From JANWYQ01 sp034432445 (GTDB taxonomy: Bacteria; Chloroflexota; Anaerolineae; JAAEKA01), in assembly GCA_034432445.1 (NCBI GenBank), contig DAOUBX010000226.1, positions 1 to 40,092 of the forward strand: a stretch of 40,092 nt of DNA, written 5' to 3'. A program made the position numbers and the translations under genes. Numbering within the stretch: position 1 is the stretch's first letter; each line of letters begins with the position of its first letter. Shown one piece after another: positions 16,769-25,473 of the stretch. The notes beneath the pieces are model-generated. The model ran no database searches and was not told where the DNA came from. It saw nothing but the letters and a program-made list of their open reading frames with translations.

Positions 16769-17325
16769 AGACTGCGCTGCTCCACGCGCCAATACACGCC
16801 ACCTGCGCGCTGCATCAAGCCGGCGTCCACCAGGTAGCGGCGCAGCGAGGCGTAGTCGGGGTGATGGCGGGCGATGATCGCGTTGACCTCCCGCTCCGGA
16901 TACCTGACACCTGGCTCGAACTTGGCGACCAGCCAGGCCAAAATCACCTGACGCTTGGCGTGGCTGGCAGGGATCTCTTTGAGCCGCTCGCCGTCCAGAA
17001 AGTTGCGCAGCACCCGTTCCGTTTGGTCCAGCTCGGCGGCCGGCACCCCTGGCTCGCCGGCAAACAGGTCGCGCTTCAACGTCTGAATGGCGGCCGCGTC
17101 GAGCTCATACTGCGCCGCGTCGCCTCCTGGCCGAGGCCGCACCAGCCCGCCCGCCGCCAGCCCGGCGACATGGCGCCCCGCTGCGCCCTCGCGCAGCCCT
17201 AGCTCGGCGGCCAGTTCCTTGACCGTGCGCGGCCGGACGGCCAGGCAGCCGATGATCTTGAGCCGCTCTTCGTCCAGCAGCAGCTTGGCCAGGCTCACCA
17301 CAGTCTGCACCTTGTCGGGTTCCAT
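16765..17325 (-). CDS. ArsR-type winged-helix protein with DUF2087 domain
   Basis: 186 residues. The N-terminal ~75 form an ArsR-like winged helix (LLDEERLKIIGCLAVRPRTV, KELAAELGLREGAAGRHVAG). A linker follows, and residues ~110-183 are a DUF2087 domain (LKEIPASHAKRQVILAWLVA, then YPEREVNAIIARHHPDYASL). DUF2087 is found alone or fused to HTH domains in presumed transcription factors whose signal is unknown. No metal-binding cysteine pair is present except one Cys in the first helices. AAAGGA precedes the ATG. It lies 28 bases after the deoxynucleoside kinase. Confidence 0.8.
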   Translation of the reverse strand: MEPDKVQTVVSLAKLLLDEERLKIIGCLAVRPRTVKELAAELGLREGAAGRHVAGLAAGGLVRPRPGGDAAQYELDAAAIQTLKRDLFAGEPGVPAAELDQTERVLRNFLDGERLKEIPASHAKRQVILAWLVAKFEPGVRYPEREVNAIIARHHPDYASLRRYLVDAGLMQRAGGVYWRVEQRSL

Positions 17326-17353
17326 GGCGCTTTCCTTTGTGTTGCTGCGTTGC

Positions 17354-18010
17354 TCAAGCGCCGTTGTTGGCGGCGGGAAACACGATGTCCTCGCGGCCGG
17401 CCAGCATGTCCTGGATGCGCTGCACGACGATCTCCAGGTGTTTGGGCTTGTGCACGAAGTCCAGGTCGTCGGTTTGGATCGTCAGCACGGGACAGAGGTC
17501 AAAGCTCTGCAGCCACTCGTCGTAGAACGATTCGAGCAGCGCCAGGTACTCGCCGGTGATGCCGCTCTCGATGGCGCGGCCGCGGCGCCGGATGCGGTCC
17601 AACAGCACAGGCACGGGCGCCTTGAGGTAGATCAAGAGATCGGGCCGCGGCAGACTGGCGACCACCAGGTCGAACACCGTGCGATAGGACCGGTAGTCGC
17701 GCTCGCTCAGGTTGTCCAGGTGGTGCAAGGCGCGAGCGAAGATGTGAGCGTCCTCGTAGATGCTGCGATCGGCGATGGCCGACTGGGGATCGTTGGCGAG
17801 GGCCAGGTGCTGTTGGGCGCGGTGGCCCAGGAAGAAGACCTGCAAATGGAAGGACCACTGGCGCATGTCGGCGTAGAAGTCGGCCAGGTAGGGGTTATCG
17901 GCTACCGACTCGTAGGCTGCACGCCAGCCCAGCCGGGCCGCAATGCGCTCGGTGATCGAGGTTTTGCCGGCGCCGATGTTGCCGGCCACGATGATGAAGC
18001 GTTTGGTCAC
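17354..18010 (-). CDS. Deoxynucleoside kinase (dGK/dCK/dAK family)
   Basis: 218 residues. Phosphorylates deoxynucleosides for nucleotide salvage. P-loop AGNIGAGKTS at residues 9-18, the YESVADNPYL segment that positions the base, the DRS motif in ADRSIYEDAHIF, and the lid RIRRRGRAIE are all present. The base specificity (purine or pyrimidine) cannot be told from sequence alone. Start is GTG at 18010, supported by AGGAG six bases upstream. It leads the minus-strand block that separates yqeB from the yqeC-mocA fusion. Confidence 0.9.
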   Translation of the reverse strand: MTKRFIIVAGNIGAGKTSITERIAARLGWRAAYESVADNPYLADFYADMRQWSFHLQVFFLGHRAQQHLALANDPQSAIADRSIYEDAHIFARALHHLDNLSERDYRSYRTVFDLVVASLPRPDLLIYLKAPVPVLLDRIRRRGRAIESGITGEYLALLESFYDEWLQSFDLCPVLTIQTDDLDFVHKPKHLEIVVQRIQDMLAGREDIVFPAANNGA

Positions 18011-18387
18011 GAGGAACTCCTGAGCGACGACATGTGGGCGCAGTGTATCACGTCACCGCTCGAAACGACAAAATGCAAGAAAACCAGGGAGGCGCCTGAA
18101 CAGTCCAGGCGGCTTGCTGGTCCACAACCTCTGCCCGCTGCTTTGGCCTTGCGCAGCGGATCTGCTCAGCAAAGCTGTGATCGCCTGGGCACGTCGCTTT
18201 GGCCAGCAACTGCTGCGCGCTGTCGATGCTCGGGTAGGCGGCTCGGCGATCTTTGCCGTTCTTCTATTGTATGCTAGAGTTCCGGCAACTAATCAGCCCT
18301 GGGTGCCGGGCACTTGAAAAGTCACGAGTTCCGACTGTCAACGTGTATCACGACCCCGCTAAAGAGACAGGAGAAGAGATCGCCGCT
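18011..18387. other. Intergenic region between divergent dNK and YqeC-MocA genes
   Basis: 377 bases without a convincing gene. It contains one arm of the GGTGCCGGGCACTTG repeat (18302-18316). An AT-richer patch with TATGCT near 18270 could hold a promoter for the plus-strand gene, but no good -35 element is at the right distance. Confidence 0.5.
18302..18316. repeat. Single arm of GGTGCCGGGCACTT repeat
   Basis: GGTGCCGGGCACTTG, identical over 15 bases to the left arm at 21459-21473. No inverted partner is visible nearby. Confidence 0.6.
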
Positions 18388-19842
18388 ATGTTGTTGCGCA
18401 ACGCTCTCCGTTTGGCGTCGTCTGACCACCCCAAGCCCATCATTGCTCTCACCGGCGCAGGAGGCAAGTCCACTCTGCTCTTCCGCCTGGGCGCGGAGCT
18501 GGCTGCTGCCGGCCAACAGGTGCTGCTGACCGCGACCACCAAGCTGTGGTCGCAACAGGTTGACCGGGCGCCCTTTGCGCTGATCGCGGCTGACCCGCAG
18601 GTGCTGGCCGGTGAGCTGCCTACGTCGCTGCGCGGCTATCGGCAGGTGTTGGCAGCAGCAGGGCCGGCGGCCGAGCCGGGCAAGGTGCGTGGCCTGGCGC
18701 CGGAAGTAGTGTGCCGGCTGGCGGCGCTGCCGGATGTGGATGCGGTCGTCGTTGAGGCCGACGGCAGCCGCGAGCGGCCGCTGAAGGCGCCGGCCAGCCA
18801 CGAGCCGGTCGTGCCGGCCTGCGCCACGCAGGTGATCGTCGTGGCGGGCATGGCAGCGGTTGGGCAGCCGCTGGACGAGCGCGCCGTGCATCGGCCAGAG
18901 CTGGCGGCGGCGCTGAGCGGTTTGTCGCCAGGCGATCCACTCACAGAGCCGGCCATCGCGCGTCTGTTGGCGCATCCACAAGGCGGGCTGAAAGGTGTTC
19001 CGGACGGCGCGCAGGTTGCGCTTTTCCTCAACCTTGCCGCAGACGAGGCGCAGTTGCCGGCTGAGGCCGACGCCCGGCTGGCGGCGGCGCGCCAGATCGC
19101 ACGGCTGGTGCTGCATTCTGACCGCCCGACGCGCTTCGGCGCCGTCTTGATCGGCAGCGCACGGGCCTCCGAGCCGGTGGATGAGGTGCACGGTCGCGTG
19201 GCGGGGGTGGTGTTGGCCGCCGGCCGGGCTGCGCGCTTCGGCGGCAATACGCCCAAGCAGTTGCTGCCGTGGGGCGAGGGCAACACGTTGGTTGGCCGGG
19301 TGGTGGAAACGGCGCTGTCCGCCGCAACGCTGGACGAGGTGCTGGTGGTGACAGGCTATCAGGCCGACGCCGTGGCTGCTGCGTTGGCGAACCGGCCGGC
19401 GCGCTGCGTGTTCAATCCCCAATGGCAAAGCGGCCAGAGCAGCAGTGTGCAGGCGGCCCTGGCCGCGTTGGCGCCCGATACGGCGGCTGTCGTCTTTCTC
19501 CTGGCCGACCAGCCCGACGTGACGGCGGAAGCCATCGACGCCCTGGTGCAGGCCCATCGGCGCAGCCTGGCGCCCATCGTCGCGCCGATCTACGCCGACG
19601 GCCAGCGCGGCAACCCCGTGCTGTTCGATTGCAGCACGTTCGTCGAGCTGAGGACACTGCGCGGGGATGCGGGCGGCCGGTCGCTGATCGCGCACTACGG
19701 CGCAGCGGTGCAAAAAATGCCCATCGACCAGCCAAGGCCGATGGGCATCGAAACGTGGGAGGACTATCAGGCCCGCCGCAAGCGCTTCGAGGCTTCGGGA
19801 AACCTCGGCAATTCCACAGGCGCCGGGCCTCAGGAATCTTGA
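18388..19842 (+). CDS. YqeC-MocA fusion (selenium/molybdenum cofactor maturation)
   Basis: 484 residues joining two accessory proteins. Residues 1-260 are YqeC-like with a P-loop (LTGAGGKSTLL), TATTKLW and VVVEADGSRERPLKAP. Residues 270-465 are a MobA-like NTP transferase of the MocA/YgfJ type, with VVLAAGRAARFGG, LADQPDVT and GNPVLF. MocA attaches CMP to molybdopterin for xanthine dehydrogenase family enzymes. YqeC occurs with YqeB in selenium-dependent molybdenum hydroxylase loci. The two are usually separate genes. The ATG at 18388 starts just before the YqeC fold but has only a weak, distant Shine-Dalgarno; GTG at 18343 is an alternative. The last ~18 residues are coded by a small palindrome. 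Confidence 0.88.
   Translation: MLLRNALRLASSDHPKPIIALTGAGGKSTLLFRLGAELAAAGQQVLLTATTKLWSQQVDRAPFALIAADPQVLAGELPTSLRGYRQVLAAAGPAAEPGKVRGLAPEVVCRLAALPDVDAVVVEADGSRERPLKAPASHEPVVPACATQVIVVAGMAAVGQPLDERAVHRPELAAALSGLSPGDPLTEPAIARLLAHPQGGLKGVPDGAQVALFLNLAADEAQLPAEADARLAAARQIARLVLHSDRPTRFGAVLIGSARASEPVDEVHGRVAGVVLAAGRAARFGGNTPKQLLPWGEGNTLVGRVVETALSAATLDEVLVVTGYQADAVAAALANRPARCVFNPQWQSGQSSSVQAALAALAPDTAAVVFLLADQPDVTAEAIDALVQAHRRSLAPIVAPIYADGQRGNPVLFDCSTFVELRTLRGDAGGRSLIAHYGAAVQKMPIDQPRPMGIETWEDYQARRKRFEASGNLGNSTGAGPQES
19788..19807. repeat. Small palindrome in the YqeC-MocA tail
   Basis: CGAGG and CCTCG arms around CTTCGGGAAA. It resembles the palindrome at 16573-16604 and codes part of the unconserved Gly/Ser/Asn C-terminal tail. 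Confidence 0.45.
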
Positions 19843-19921
19843 CCGACTTGCCGCTTCAGCGGGGTGCGCAGACACCGTTGCACACAAGACTCTGCGCGCC
19901 CTGCGCCCACGGCTGACGATG

Positions 19922-20677
19922 TCACGACGATCCGGCAGCGGTCGCCAGGATTGTGATCGTCACGAGCATGAGCAGCAGGAGAGCCAGCACTATCAGGATC
20001 AGCGCCGGCAGGGCCGCGGCCAGGAGCGCCTTGCCCACGTCGAAGCGCTGGGTTACCTGGACAGCCTTGACGTAGACCACCCAGCCCCACACCATGCCCA
20101 CGAAGCCCAGCAGCGAGCCGATGAGGGGAACTGGGCCAAAGAACCCCAGCAAGTTGGGGACGCTGTAGAGCGCGGTGACGCCGAAGAAGCGGTCGACGCC
20201 GCCGTTGCCGCCCAACAGCTTGGCAAACAGCAACACCCAGATGCCATAGGCCAGGAAAGCCGCCAGCCGTGCCAAGGGCTGGCTTAGCCAGCCGCCCAAC
20301 GTCTGGAAGAAGCGGCTGACGCCGCGCGGCAGCGGCGTGGCGATGTTCTCGATGTCCACAGCCATGTTCAGACCGGCGTTGAGGTTTTGCAGGAACTGAT
20401 CGATGAACTGTTGGCTGAACTCATCTTGCGGCATGAACTGCAGCCAGGTTTCCATGGCTTGACGCATCTCCTGCTGCACATCGGCGGCTTCGCTGGCTGT
20501 GAAAGGCCGCAAGTTGTTGGCCAGGTCGACAACGAATTGCAGGCTGCCTGCGACGAGGAAGACGACCAACAGCAGGATCACGCCGGTGCGCATGGCGTTC
20601 TTGGAGTCGCGCAGACGCTCGAAAGTGGACTGATCCAGCAGGAGTGCGCCGCGCAACAGAGCGATGGTCTCGTTCAT
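19922..20677 (-). CDS. YIP1 family membrane protein
   Basis: 251 residues with about five hydrophobic segments, the last 80 residues almost wholly membrane (LLGFFGPVPLIGSLLGFVGM, then a Leu/Ile-rich helix at the end). YIP1-domain proteins in bacteria are multi-spanning and of unknown function. The second ATG (20677) is chosen because AGGAGG lies nine bases before it; the first ATG (20683) would be only three bases from it. The gene starts right after a similar YIP1 gene, and the two are probably a pair from duplication. Converges on the YqeC-MocA gene with an 80-base gap. Confidence 0.75.
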   Translation of the reverse strand: MNETIALLRGALLLDQSTFERLRDSKNAMRTGVILLLVVFLVAGSLQFVVDLANNLRPFTASEAADVQQEMRQAMETWLQFMPQDEFSQQFIDQFLQNLNAGLNMAVDIENIATPLPRGVSRFFQTLGGWLSQPLARLAAFLAYGIWVLLFAKLLGGNGGVDRFFGVTALYSVPNLLGFFGPVPLIGSLLGFVGMVWGWVVYVKAVQVTQRFDVGKALLAAALPALILIVLALLLLMLVTITILATAAGSS

Positions 20678-20679
20678 GG

Positions 20680-21408
20680 TCATTGTCCTCCTGCAATCAA
20701 GGCTGCGATCATCGCGCTAAAAACGAAGGTGGCGACAAAGCTGAGTAAGGCGATGATCAGGCCGAGGATGAGCGGCGGCAGAATCGTCGCCCAGACTGCC
20801 CTTGGCCACGTCAGGTCATGCGTGGTGCGGATGGCCATGTAACGACATAGCATGGTCCAGGTGCCGATGCCGGCCACAGCCACGAACGGCAGCGCGCCGA
20901 ACAGGTTGAGCAGTTGCGGCGCAGCGGCCAGGGCCGTCGTGCCCAGGGTCTGATTCAACGTACCCTTACCGCCCAGCAGCCGGGCGATGACATACGCCAG
21001 CAGGCCGAAGACCAGCCAGTTGACGATCAAGCCCAGCGGCCGAGTGATGATGCCGGCCAGCGAACCGGCCGGGGTGGGGGCGACGCCGGCGATCACTTGC
21101 CAGATGCCGTCCCAAAACTGCTGGAACATCGGGACAAACTCAGGGGACGACTGCTGCGCAAGCTCCCACCATTGCATGCGCTGCAAGTTGCTCAAGATGA
21201 CGGCCTGCAGCTCGTTGAGGTTGGGGCTACTCGCCCACTGCAACGTCGCGCCTACAACTCCTACCAGTCCTAGAACCACGCCGAGGACCACCAGGATGAA
21301 CAGCCCCTCCACAAAGGGGTTGTTGTCCTGGCGCATTTCCTCGTAAGCGTCATGCTGTAGGAAGAGCGCATTCCATACCATGCGCAAGTCACGCGTGATG
21401 GCTTGCAT
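20680..21408 (-). CDS. YIP1 family membrane protein
   Basis: 242 residues, similar in build to the following gene: a short cytoplasmic N-terminus (MQAITRDLRMVWNALFLQHD), a membrane helix (FVEGLFILVVLGVVLGLVGV), a soluble loop of about 70 residues, then four more hydrophobic segments. LLGGKGTLNQTLGTTALAAAPQLLNLFG matches LLGGNGGVDRFFGVTALYSVPNLLGFFG of its neighbour, so both share the same domain. ATG at 21408 has AGGAGG eight bases upstream. Likely a heteromeric partner of its neighbour; function unknown. Confidence 0.75.
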   Translation of the reverse strand: MQAITRDLRMVWNALFLQHDAYEEMRQDNNPFVEGLFILVVLGVVLGLVGVVGATLQWASSPNLNELQAVILSNLQRMQWWELAQQSSPEFVPMFQQFWDGIWQVIAGVAPTPAGSLAGIITRPLGLIVNWLVFGLLAYVIARLLGGKGTLNQTLGTTALAAAPQLLNLFGALPFVAVAGIGTWTMLCRYMAIRTTHDLTWPRAVWATILPPLILGLIIALLSFVATFVFSAMIAALIAGGQ

Positions 21409-21439
21409 TGCCTGCACCTCCTCGTGAGTTTAGATCAAC

Positions 21440-21564
21440 GGCGCCACGTAACTATTCAGGTGCCGGGCACTTGCGACCGGTTTACAGCTTGAGCCGGCTC
21501 TGCAGACCCCCTGGCCAGCGCAGCCTTAAGTGCCCGGCACCTAGGGCTGAATAGTTGCGGCGCC
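21440..21564. repeat. Nested inverted-repeat element, GGTGCCGGGCACTT family
   Basis: The outer GGCGCC (21440-21445 and 21559-21564) encloses AACTATTCAG and its complement CTGAATAGTT. These enclose 15-bp perfect arms AGGTGCCGGGCACTT (21458-21472) and its complement (21528-21542). The centre is 55 bases of unique sequence. It lies between the YIP1 pair and the nucleosidase gene and is the best-preserved copy in the window. Confidence 0.75.
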
Positions 21565-21595
21565 ACAACGAATGGAAGCTCGTCGCTGTTGCCAA

Positions 21596-22471
21596 CTACT
21601 CCGGTTTCTCCAGGGCTATCAGCGGCAGCAACGCGTCTAATAAGGTTGCCACGCTCGTCATTGCCTGTCGCACGCCGCTGCGCAAGCGTTCGATGTGGCG
21701 TATGGCGCGAGGGTCAGTGAGCGCCAGGTTAAGTATGTGCGACCACTGCCTCAGTCGCCTAGGCGGGCTGTCTTCCTCATAAGCGAGCAGGGGCGTGTAG
21801 TCGAAAGCGGTTGCGCTGTCGGCGGCGTCGCTGATACCGCGAATGACCAGCCACGGCACGCCGTGGCAGTGCGCCACCTGGGCAACGGCTGCGCTTTCGG
21901 TGTCCACAGCCAACGCAACAAAGGTCTGGCGCAGCCAAAGCCGGGTCGCGTCTTGCCAGATGATTTGGTCGCCGGTAACAACGGAGCCAACGTGGCAGCG
22001 CAGCTCGCTGCGGTGCTTGGCTGCGCGGGTGGCCAACTGCAACAGCGCTGGCGCCGGACGAAAGCTGCGCCGTCGGCCACGTGGGAGGGTGCTGCCAAGC
22101 GCCAGGAAGCCATCCGATCGGTAGCCGCGACGACGACTGGCCAGGTCCAGGGGAAGAAAGATCCCCTGATCATGCGCCGCCACCGGATCGCCCACGACGA
22201 TATCGCCCACGTGCAGATCCGGCGCCAGTGCGCCGGCCGAACCGCAGTTCAGCACGAGACGAGGCTGAACGGTCTCGATCACCGCTTGCACGCCCATCGC
22301 AGCGCCGACCTTGCCCACGGCGACGGCGGCGAGCACAACCTCAACGGTGCTCTTCTGCCAGCGCCCTGTGATCAGTCGACCCCATGGCGTGTCCAGGCTG
22401 CGCAAGGCAGTCACGCGAGGCTCCAGGCTGGCTAGTTCTTGCGCTACGCCGATGATGGCGATGGGAGGCAT
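21596..22471 (-). CDS. MTA/SAH nucleosidase-like phosphorylase
   Basis: 291 residues of the nucleoside phosphorylase superfamily. IAIIGVAQELASLEP, NCGSAGAL near residue 77 and GSVVTGDQII near residue 162 match 5'-methylthioadenosine/S-adenosylhomocysteine nucleosidases, which recycle MTA and SAH. The ribose-binding segment normally VEMExxA reads AVDTESAAVAQ here. The glutamate is kept, but Met is replaced by Thr, so a different nucleoside is possible. RGISDAAD, with the catalytic Asp, is intact. The C-terminal 60 residues are longer than in the E. coli enzyme. No clear Shine-Dalgarno. Confidence 0.75.
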   Translation of the reverse strand: MPPIAIIGVAQELASLEPRVTALRSLDTPWGRLITGRWQKSTVEVVLAAVAVGKVGAAMGVQAVIETVQPRLVLNCGSAGALAPDLHVGDIVVGDPVAAHDQGIFLPLDLASRRRGYRSDGFLALGSTLPRGRRRSFRPAPALLQLATRAAKHRSELRCHVGSVVTGDQIIWQDATRLWLRQTFVALAVDTESAAVAQVAHCHGVPWLVIRGISDAADSATAFDYTPLLAYEEDSPPRRLRQWSHILNLALTDPRAIRHIERLRSGVRQAMTSVATLLDALLPLIALEKPE

Positions 22472-22572
22472 AAGGCATCAGGGACGACGTGAGCATGGGC
22501 CGCGGTCGGTCCGGGCGACATGAGAGCAGGCGGTCATCGTCGGATGTCGCTTGAAGGAGCGCAATCCAACCT

Positions 22573-25284
22573 CTACACCGCCGCGGCGGCCAACAACTGC
22601 TCGACCAAGGCGCGTTCCTCGGTTTCATCGTTGAGCTTGCCGTCCAGCCAAGCGTCGCGGGTGGCGTCCAGGATTTGGCGGTAAATCGGGCCGGGGGGCA
22701 CGCCCATCTGGCGCAGCGCAATGCCGTCTAGGCGCGGTCGCACGTGGCGCAGTTGCCGTTCGTACAGGTCAAGCCGCTCGCGCACCACGGGCGACTCCGT
22801 GACGATGGACAGCAGGAAACGGCTGGCAGCGCTGGCCGGCTGCAGGAGGTGGACGATGGCGCTCGGCGTCAGGTCGGGCCGCTCTAGTTCCGCCGCTCGC
22901 TCTTTAAGCGCGTGTAAGTTCTCCAGCAGGTCGATGGTGTCTCGTCTGGGATGCAGACGCTTGAACAACTCGGCGAGCTGGCGCTGGTCAAGGCGGTAAG
23001 TCCAGATGGCAAAATAGAGGCGCTCGATGGGCTGCGGCGGCGGTTGGGTGGCCAAAGCCGCGCGCAGGCGCGCAAAGCGCTCCACCAGCCAGGCGTCGGC
23101 CTGCAAGGCGGGGTGGATGGTCGGCGTCACCCCCAGGCAGTCCAGCCGTTGCAAGGCCTGCTCCGGCTCGTCCTCGCCCAGGATCAGCTCCAGCTCGTGG
23201 CGCACTCGCGCCGGCGTGACCTTGGCCAGCAGGTCGAGCGAGTTCTCGATCAGTTCCAGGGTGCGCTGCTCGATGCGAAAGCCGAAACGTTGCTCGAAAC
23301 GCACGGCGCGCAGGATGCGCGTCGGGTCGTCGACGAAGCTGTGCGTGTGGAGGACGCGCACCAACCCCTCGCGCAGGTCGCGCTCGCCGCCGTAGAAGTC
23401 CAAGAGCTGGCCCCACGCGCTGGGATTGAGCCGGATGGCCAGCGTGTTGATCGTGAAATCACGGCGGTGCAGGTCGAGCTTGATAGAACCATGCTCGACC
23501 GTGGGCAGGGCCGATGGCTCGGCGTAGAACTCGGTGCGCGCCGTGACAAAATCCAACGTGGCCGGCAATTTCGTCGACTGGCTGCCGTCTTGGGCGAGGG
23601 CCGTGCGGTACGCCAGACCGACTTCATCGCCCTTGCCGAGCAATCCGGCCGTAATCTCTTCCGGGGTCGGCAGCACCCACTTGGCAGTGCCGAAGCGGCT
23701 ATGGCTGCGCACCCGCCCGCCATAGCGCTTGGCCAGCAGCCGCGCCAGCTTGATGGCGTCTCCTTCGACCACCAAGTCCACGTCGAAGTTTGGGCGGCCC
23801 AGCAACAGGTCGCGCACGAAGCCGCCGACGGCATACAGCGGGAACTTGAGCTCCTCAGCGGCTACGCCTGCCACGCGCAGAAGGACCAGCAGCGGCTCGG
23901 GCAAGGCCGACTCCATGCGCAGGGCGATCTCCTCGCGGCGCCGCGCCTGGGGCGGTTCGCCCCACAGTTTGATCAAGTCGGTGCGCGTGACGATACCGAT
24001 GATCTCTTGCGTTTCCGGGTCGATGACGGGAATCTGGCCCCAGCCCGACTCGATCATCACCCGTTGCAGCTCGCTCACCGTGTGCTGCGGCGTCACCGCC
24101 ACCTGTCCCGTGTGCATGTAGCGTTGGACAGAGTGGGCAGCCAGGCCGTGCTGTTGCGCGCGATCGACCTGACGCCGCGTGATGATGCCGCGCAGTTGGT
24201 CGAGCCGCGCCGCCGCCCGACCGTTGGCGTCTCTGGCGTTGGTTTCGACCACCGGATAGCCCTCGAAGCCGTAGCGCTGAATGATGTCCACCATGTCGCC
24301 GATGGTAGTTTCCGGCAGCACAGTCACCGGCGCACCCCAGGTCATGATCTGCTCGACGGTGACCGTGGGCTTGACCGACTGGCGCAGATAAGCCAGCAAC
24401 CGCTCCTTGATCTCCTCCAGGGTTTGGCCGCGGATCAGCGCCGCCGCGGCGCGCGCGTGGCCACCGCCGCCGAACTGCAGGGCGATGGCGCCCACGTCGA
24501 CGGCGTCGCTGGTGCTGCGCGCCACGAACTGCACCCGGTCGCCTAAGTCCACCAGCAAGAAAAGACCGGCGGGGTCGTACACATCGCGCAGCTTATGCGC
24601 CAGGGTGCTGATCTCGTCGCTGTAGTCCGGCGCCTGGGCCGTGGCAATGACGATCGATTGGCCGGCGATGTCGTAGATCTGGCTGTTTTCGGCGAGCTGG
24701 CCATAGAGCGCGGTTTGAGCATCTGTCAGCGGGTGGTGCAAGAAGTGGCTGACCACCTGCAGGTTGACGTGATGCTCGAGCAGCCACGCTGCGGCGCGCA
24801 GGTCGCGCGGGGTGGTGGTGACGTACACCAGGGAGCCGGTGTCCTCGTAGATGCCCAGCAACAACAGGGTGGCCTCCACGGGCGAGATGGGGATGTTGCG
24901 CCGGGCGATTTCCTCGACCAGCATCGTGGTCGTGGCGCCCACCTCGTCACCCCAGAAGGCCCAATGATCTTCCAGCGGCCGTTGCAGGGGGTGGTGGTCG
25001 ATGATTTGGCCGGGCGTGTCCGGCTTCATGCCGCGGATGGTGGAAAAGGTCTGGGTGTCCACCACGATGACGTAGTCGATGCGTCGCCGCGGGACCTCCT
25101 CCAGGCGGCGAAAAGGCAGGGCGCTGCGGTAAAGGGACAAGAAGTCGCGCAGATTGCGGTTCAGCGTGCGCGGCAAGACGGGCACCGCGTACGGATACAG
25201 CTTGTGCGCCCCCAGCATGGACGCCAAGGCGTCGAAGTCAGTGTGTTCGTGGGTGAGGATGACGGTGAATGTGTCTTCGGCCAT
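22573..25284 (-). CDS. DHH-CBS-tRNA nucleotidyltransferase (A-adding type)
   Basis: 903 residues with three blocks. Residues 1-300 are a DHH/DHHA1 phosphoesterase (THEHTDFDALAS, IDHHPLQRP, GGGGHARAAAA). Residues ~310-440 carry two CBS motifs. From ~480 a class II tRNA nucleotidyltransferase follows, with YAVGGFVRDLLLGRPNFDVD (catalytic Asp pair), the EFYAEP and RRDFTINTLA motifs, and ILRAVRFEQRFGF. This architecture is known from the A-adding enzyme of Aquifex and relatives, where CC addition is done by a second protein. No second enzyme is in this window. The DHH block may act as an oligo-RNase or a regulator. Start at 25284 has GGAG nine bases upstream. Confidence 0.92.
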   Translation of the reverse strand: MAEDTFTVILTHEHTDFDALASMLGAHKLYPYAVPVLPRTLNRNLRDFLSLYRSALPFRRLEEVPRRRIDYVIVVDTQTFSTIRGMKPDTPGQIIDHHPLQRPLEDHWAFWGDEVGATTTMLVEEIARRNIPISPVEATLLLLGIYEDTGSLVYVTTTPRDLRAAAWLLEHHVNLQVVSHFLHHPLTDAQTALYGQLAENSQIYDIAGQSIVIATAQAPDYSDEISTLAHKLRDVYDPAGLFLLVDLGDRVQFVARSTSDAVDVGAIALQFGGGGHARAAAALIRGQTLEEIKERLLAYLRQSVKPTVTVEQIMTWGAPVTVLPETTIGDMVDIIQRYGFEGYPVVETNARDANGRAAARLDQLRGIITRRQVDRAQQHGLAAHSVQRYMHTGQVAVTPQHTVSELQRVMIESGWGQIPVIDPETQEIIGIVTRTDLIKLWGEPPQARRREEIALRMESALPEPLLVLLRVAGVAAEELKFPLYAVGGFVRDLLLGRPNFDVDLVVEGDAIKLARLLAKRYGGRVRSHSRFGTAKWVLPTPEEITAGLLGKGDEVGLAYRTALAQDGSQSTKLPATLDFVTARTEFYAEPSALPTVEHGSIKLDLHRRDFTINTLAIRLNPSAWGQLLDFYGGERDLREGLVRVLHTHSFVDDPTRILRAVRFEQRFGFRIEQRTLELIENSLDLLAKVTPARVRHELELILGEDEPEQALQRLDCLGVTPTIHPALQADAWLVERFARLRAALATQPPPQPIERLYFAIWTYRLDQRQLAELFKRLHPRRDTIDLLENLHALKERAAELERPDLTPSAIVHLLQPASAASRFLLSIVTESPVVRERLDLYERQLRHVRPRLDGIALRQMGVPPGPIYRQILDATRDAWLDGKLNDETEERALVEQLLAAAAV

Positions 25285-25305
25285 GGGAGTACACTCCGCA
25301 AGGCC

Positions 25306-25311
25306 ATTCTA
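25306..25311 (-). promoter_or_regulatory. Possible -10 element of the nucleotidyltransferase gene
   Basis: TAGAAT on the minus strand, 21 bases before the ATG. No recognisable -35 element is at the right distance, so the assignment is tentative. Confidence 0.3.
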
Positions 25312-25473
25312 CCATAACCCACCCGGTCTAGACGAACCGCAATCTGACAGGTTCGCTCTTCGCGTTTCGCTTTCGAGGCCGACGCCCAGGCAGAACTCAC
25401 CGCCACCGCGATCTGCTAAACCTTCTGCTGCGCACCCACACGCCGATCAGCGCCGCGGAACTGACGGTGCAGC

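Noticed and set aside
16455..16802. 115-residue minus-strand frame between the ArsR-type and zinc-ribbon genes
   Set aside because: It overlaps both neighbours and a palindrome, has no ribosome site and no recognised motif.
22951..24546. 531-residue plus-strand frame over the tRNA nucleotidyltransferase gene
   Set aside because: Antisense shadow of a strongly supported gene; composition rich in Gln, Arg, His and Ala with no domain.
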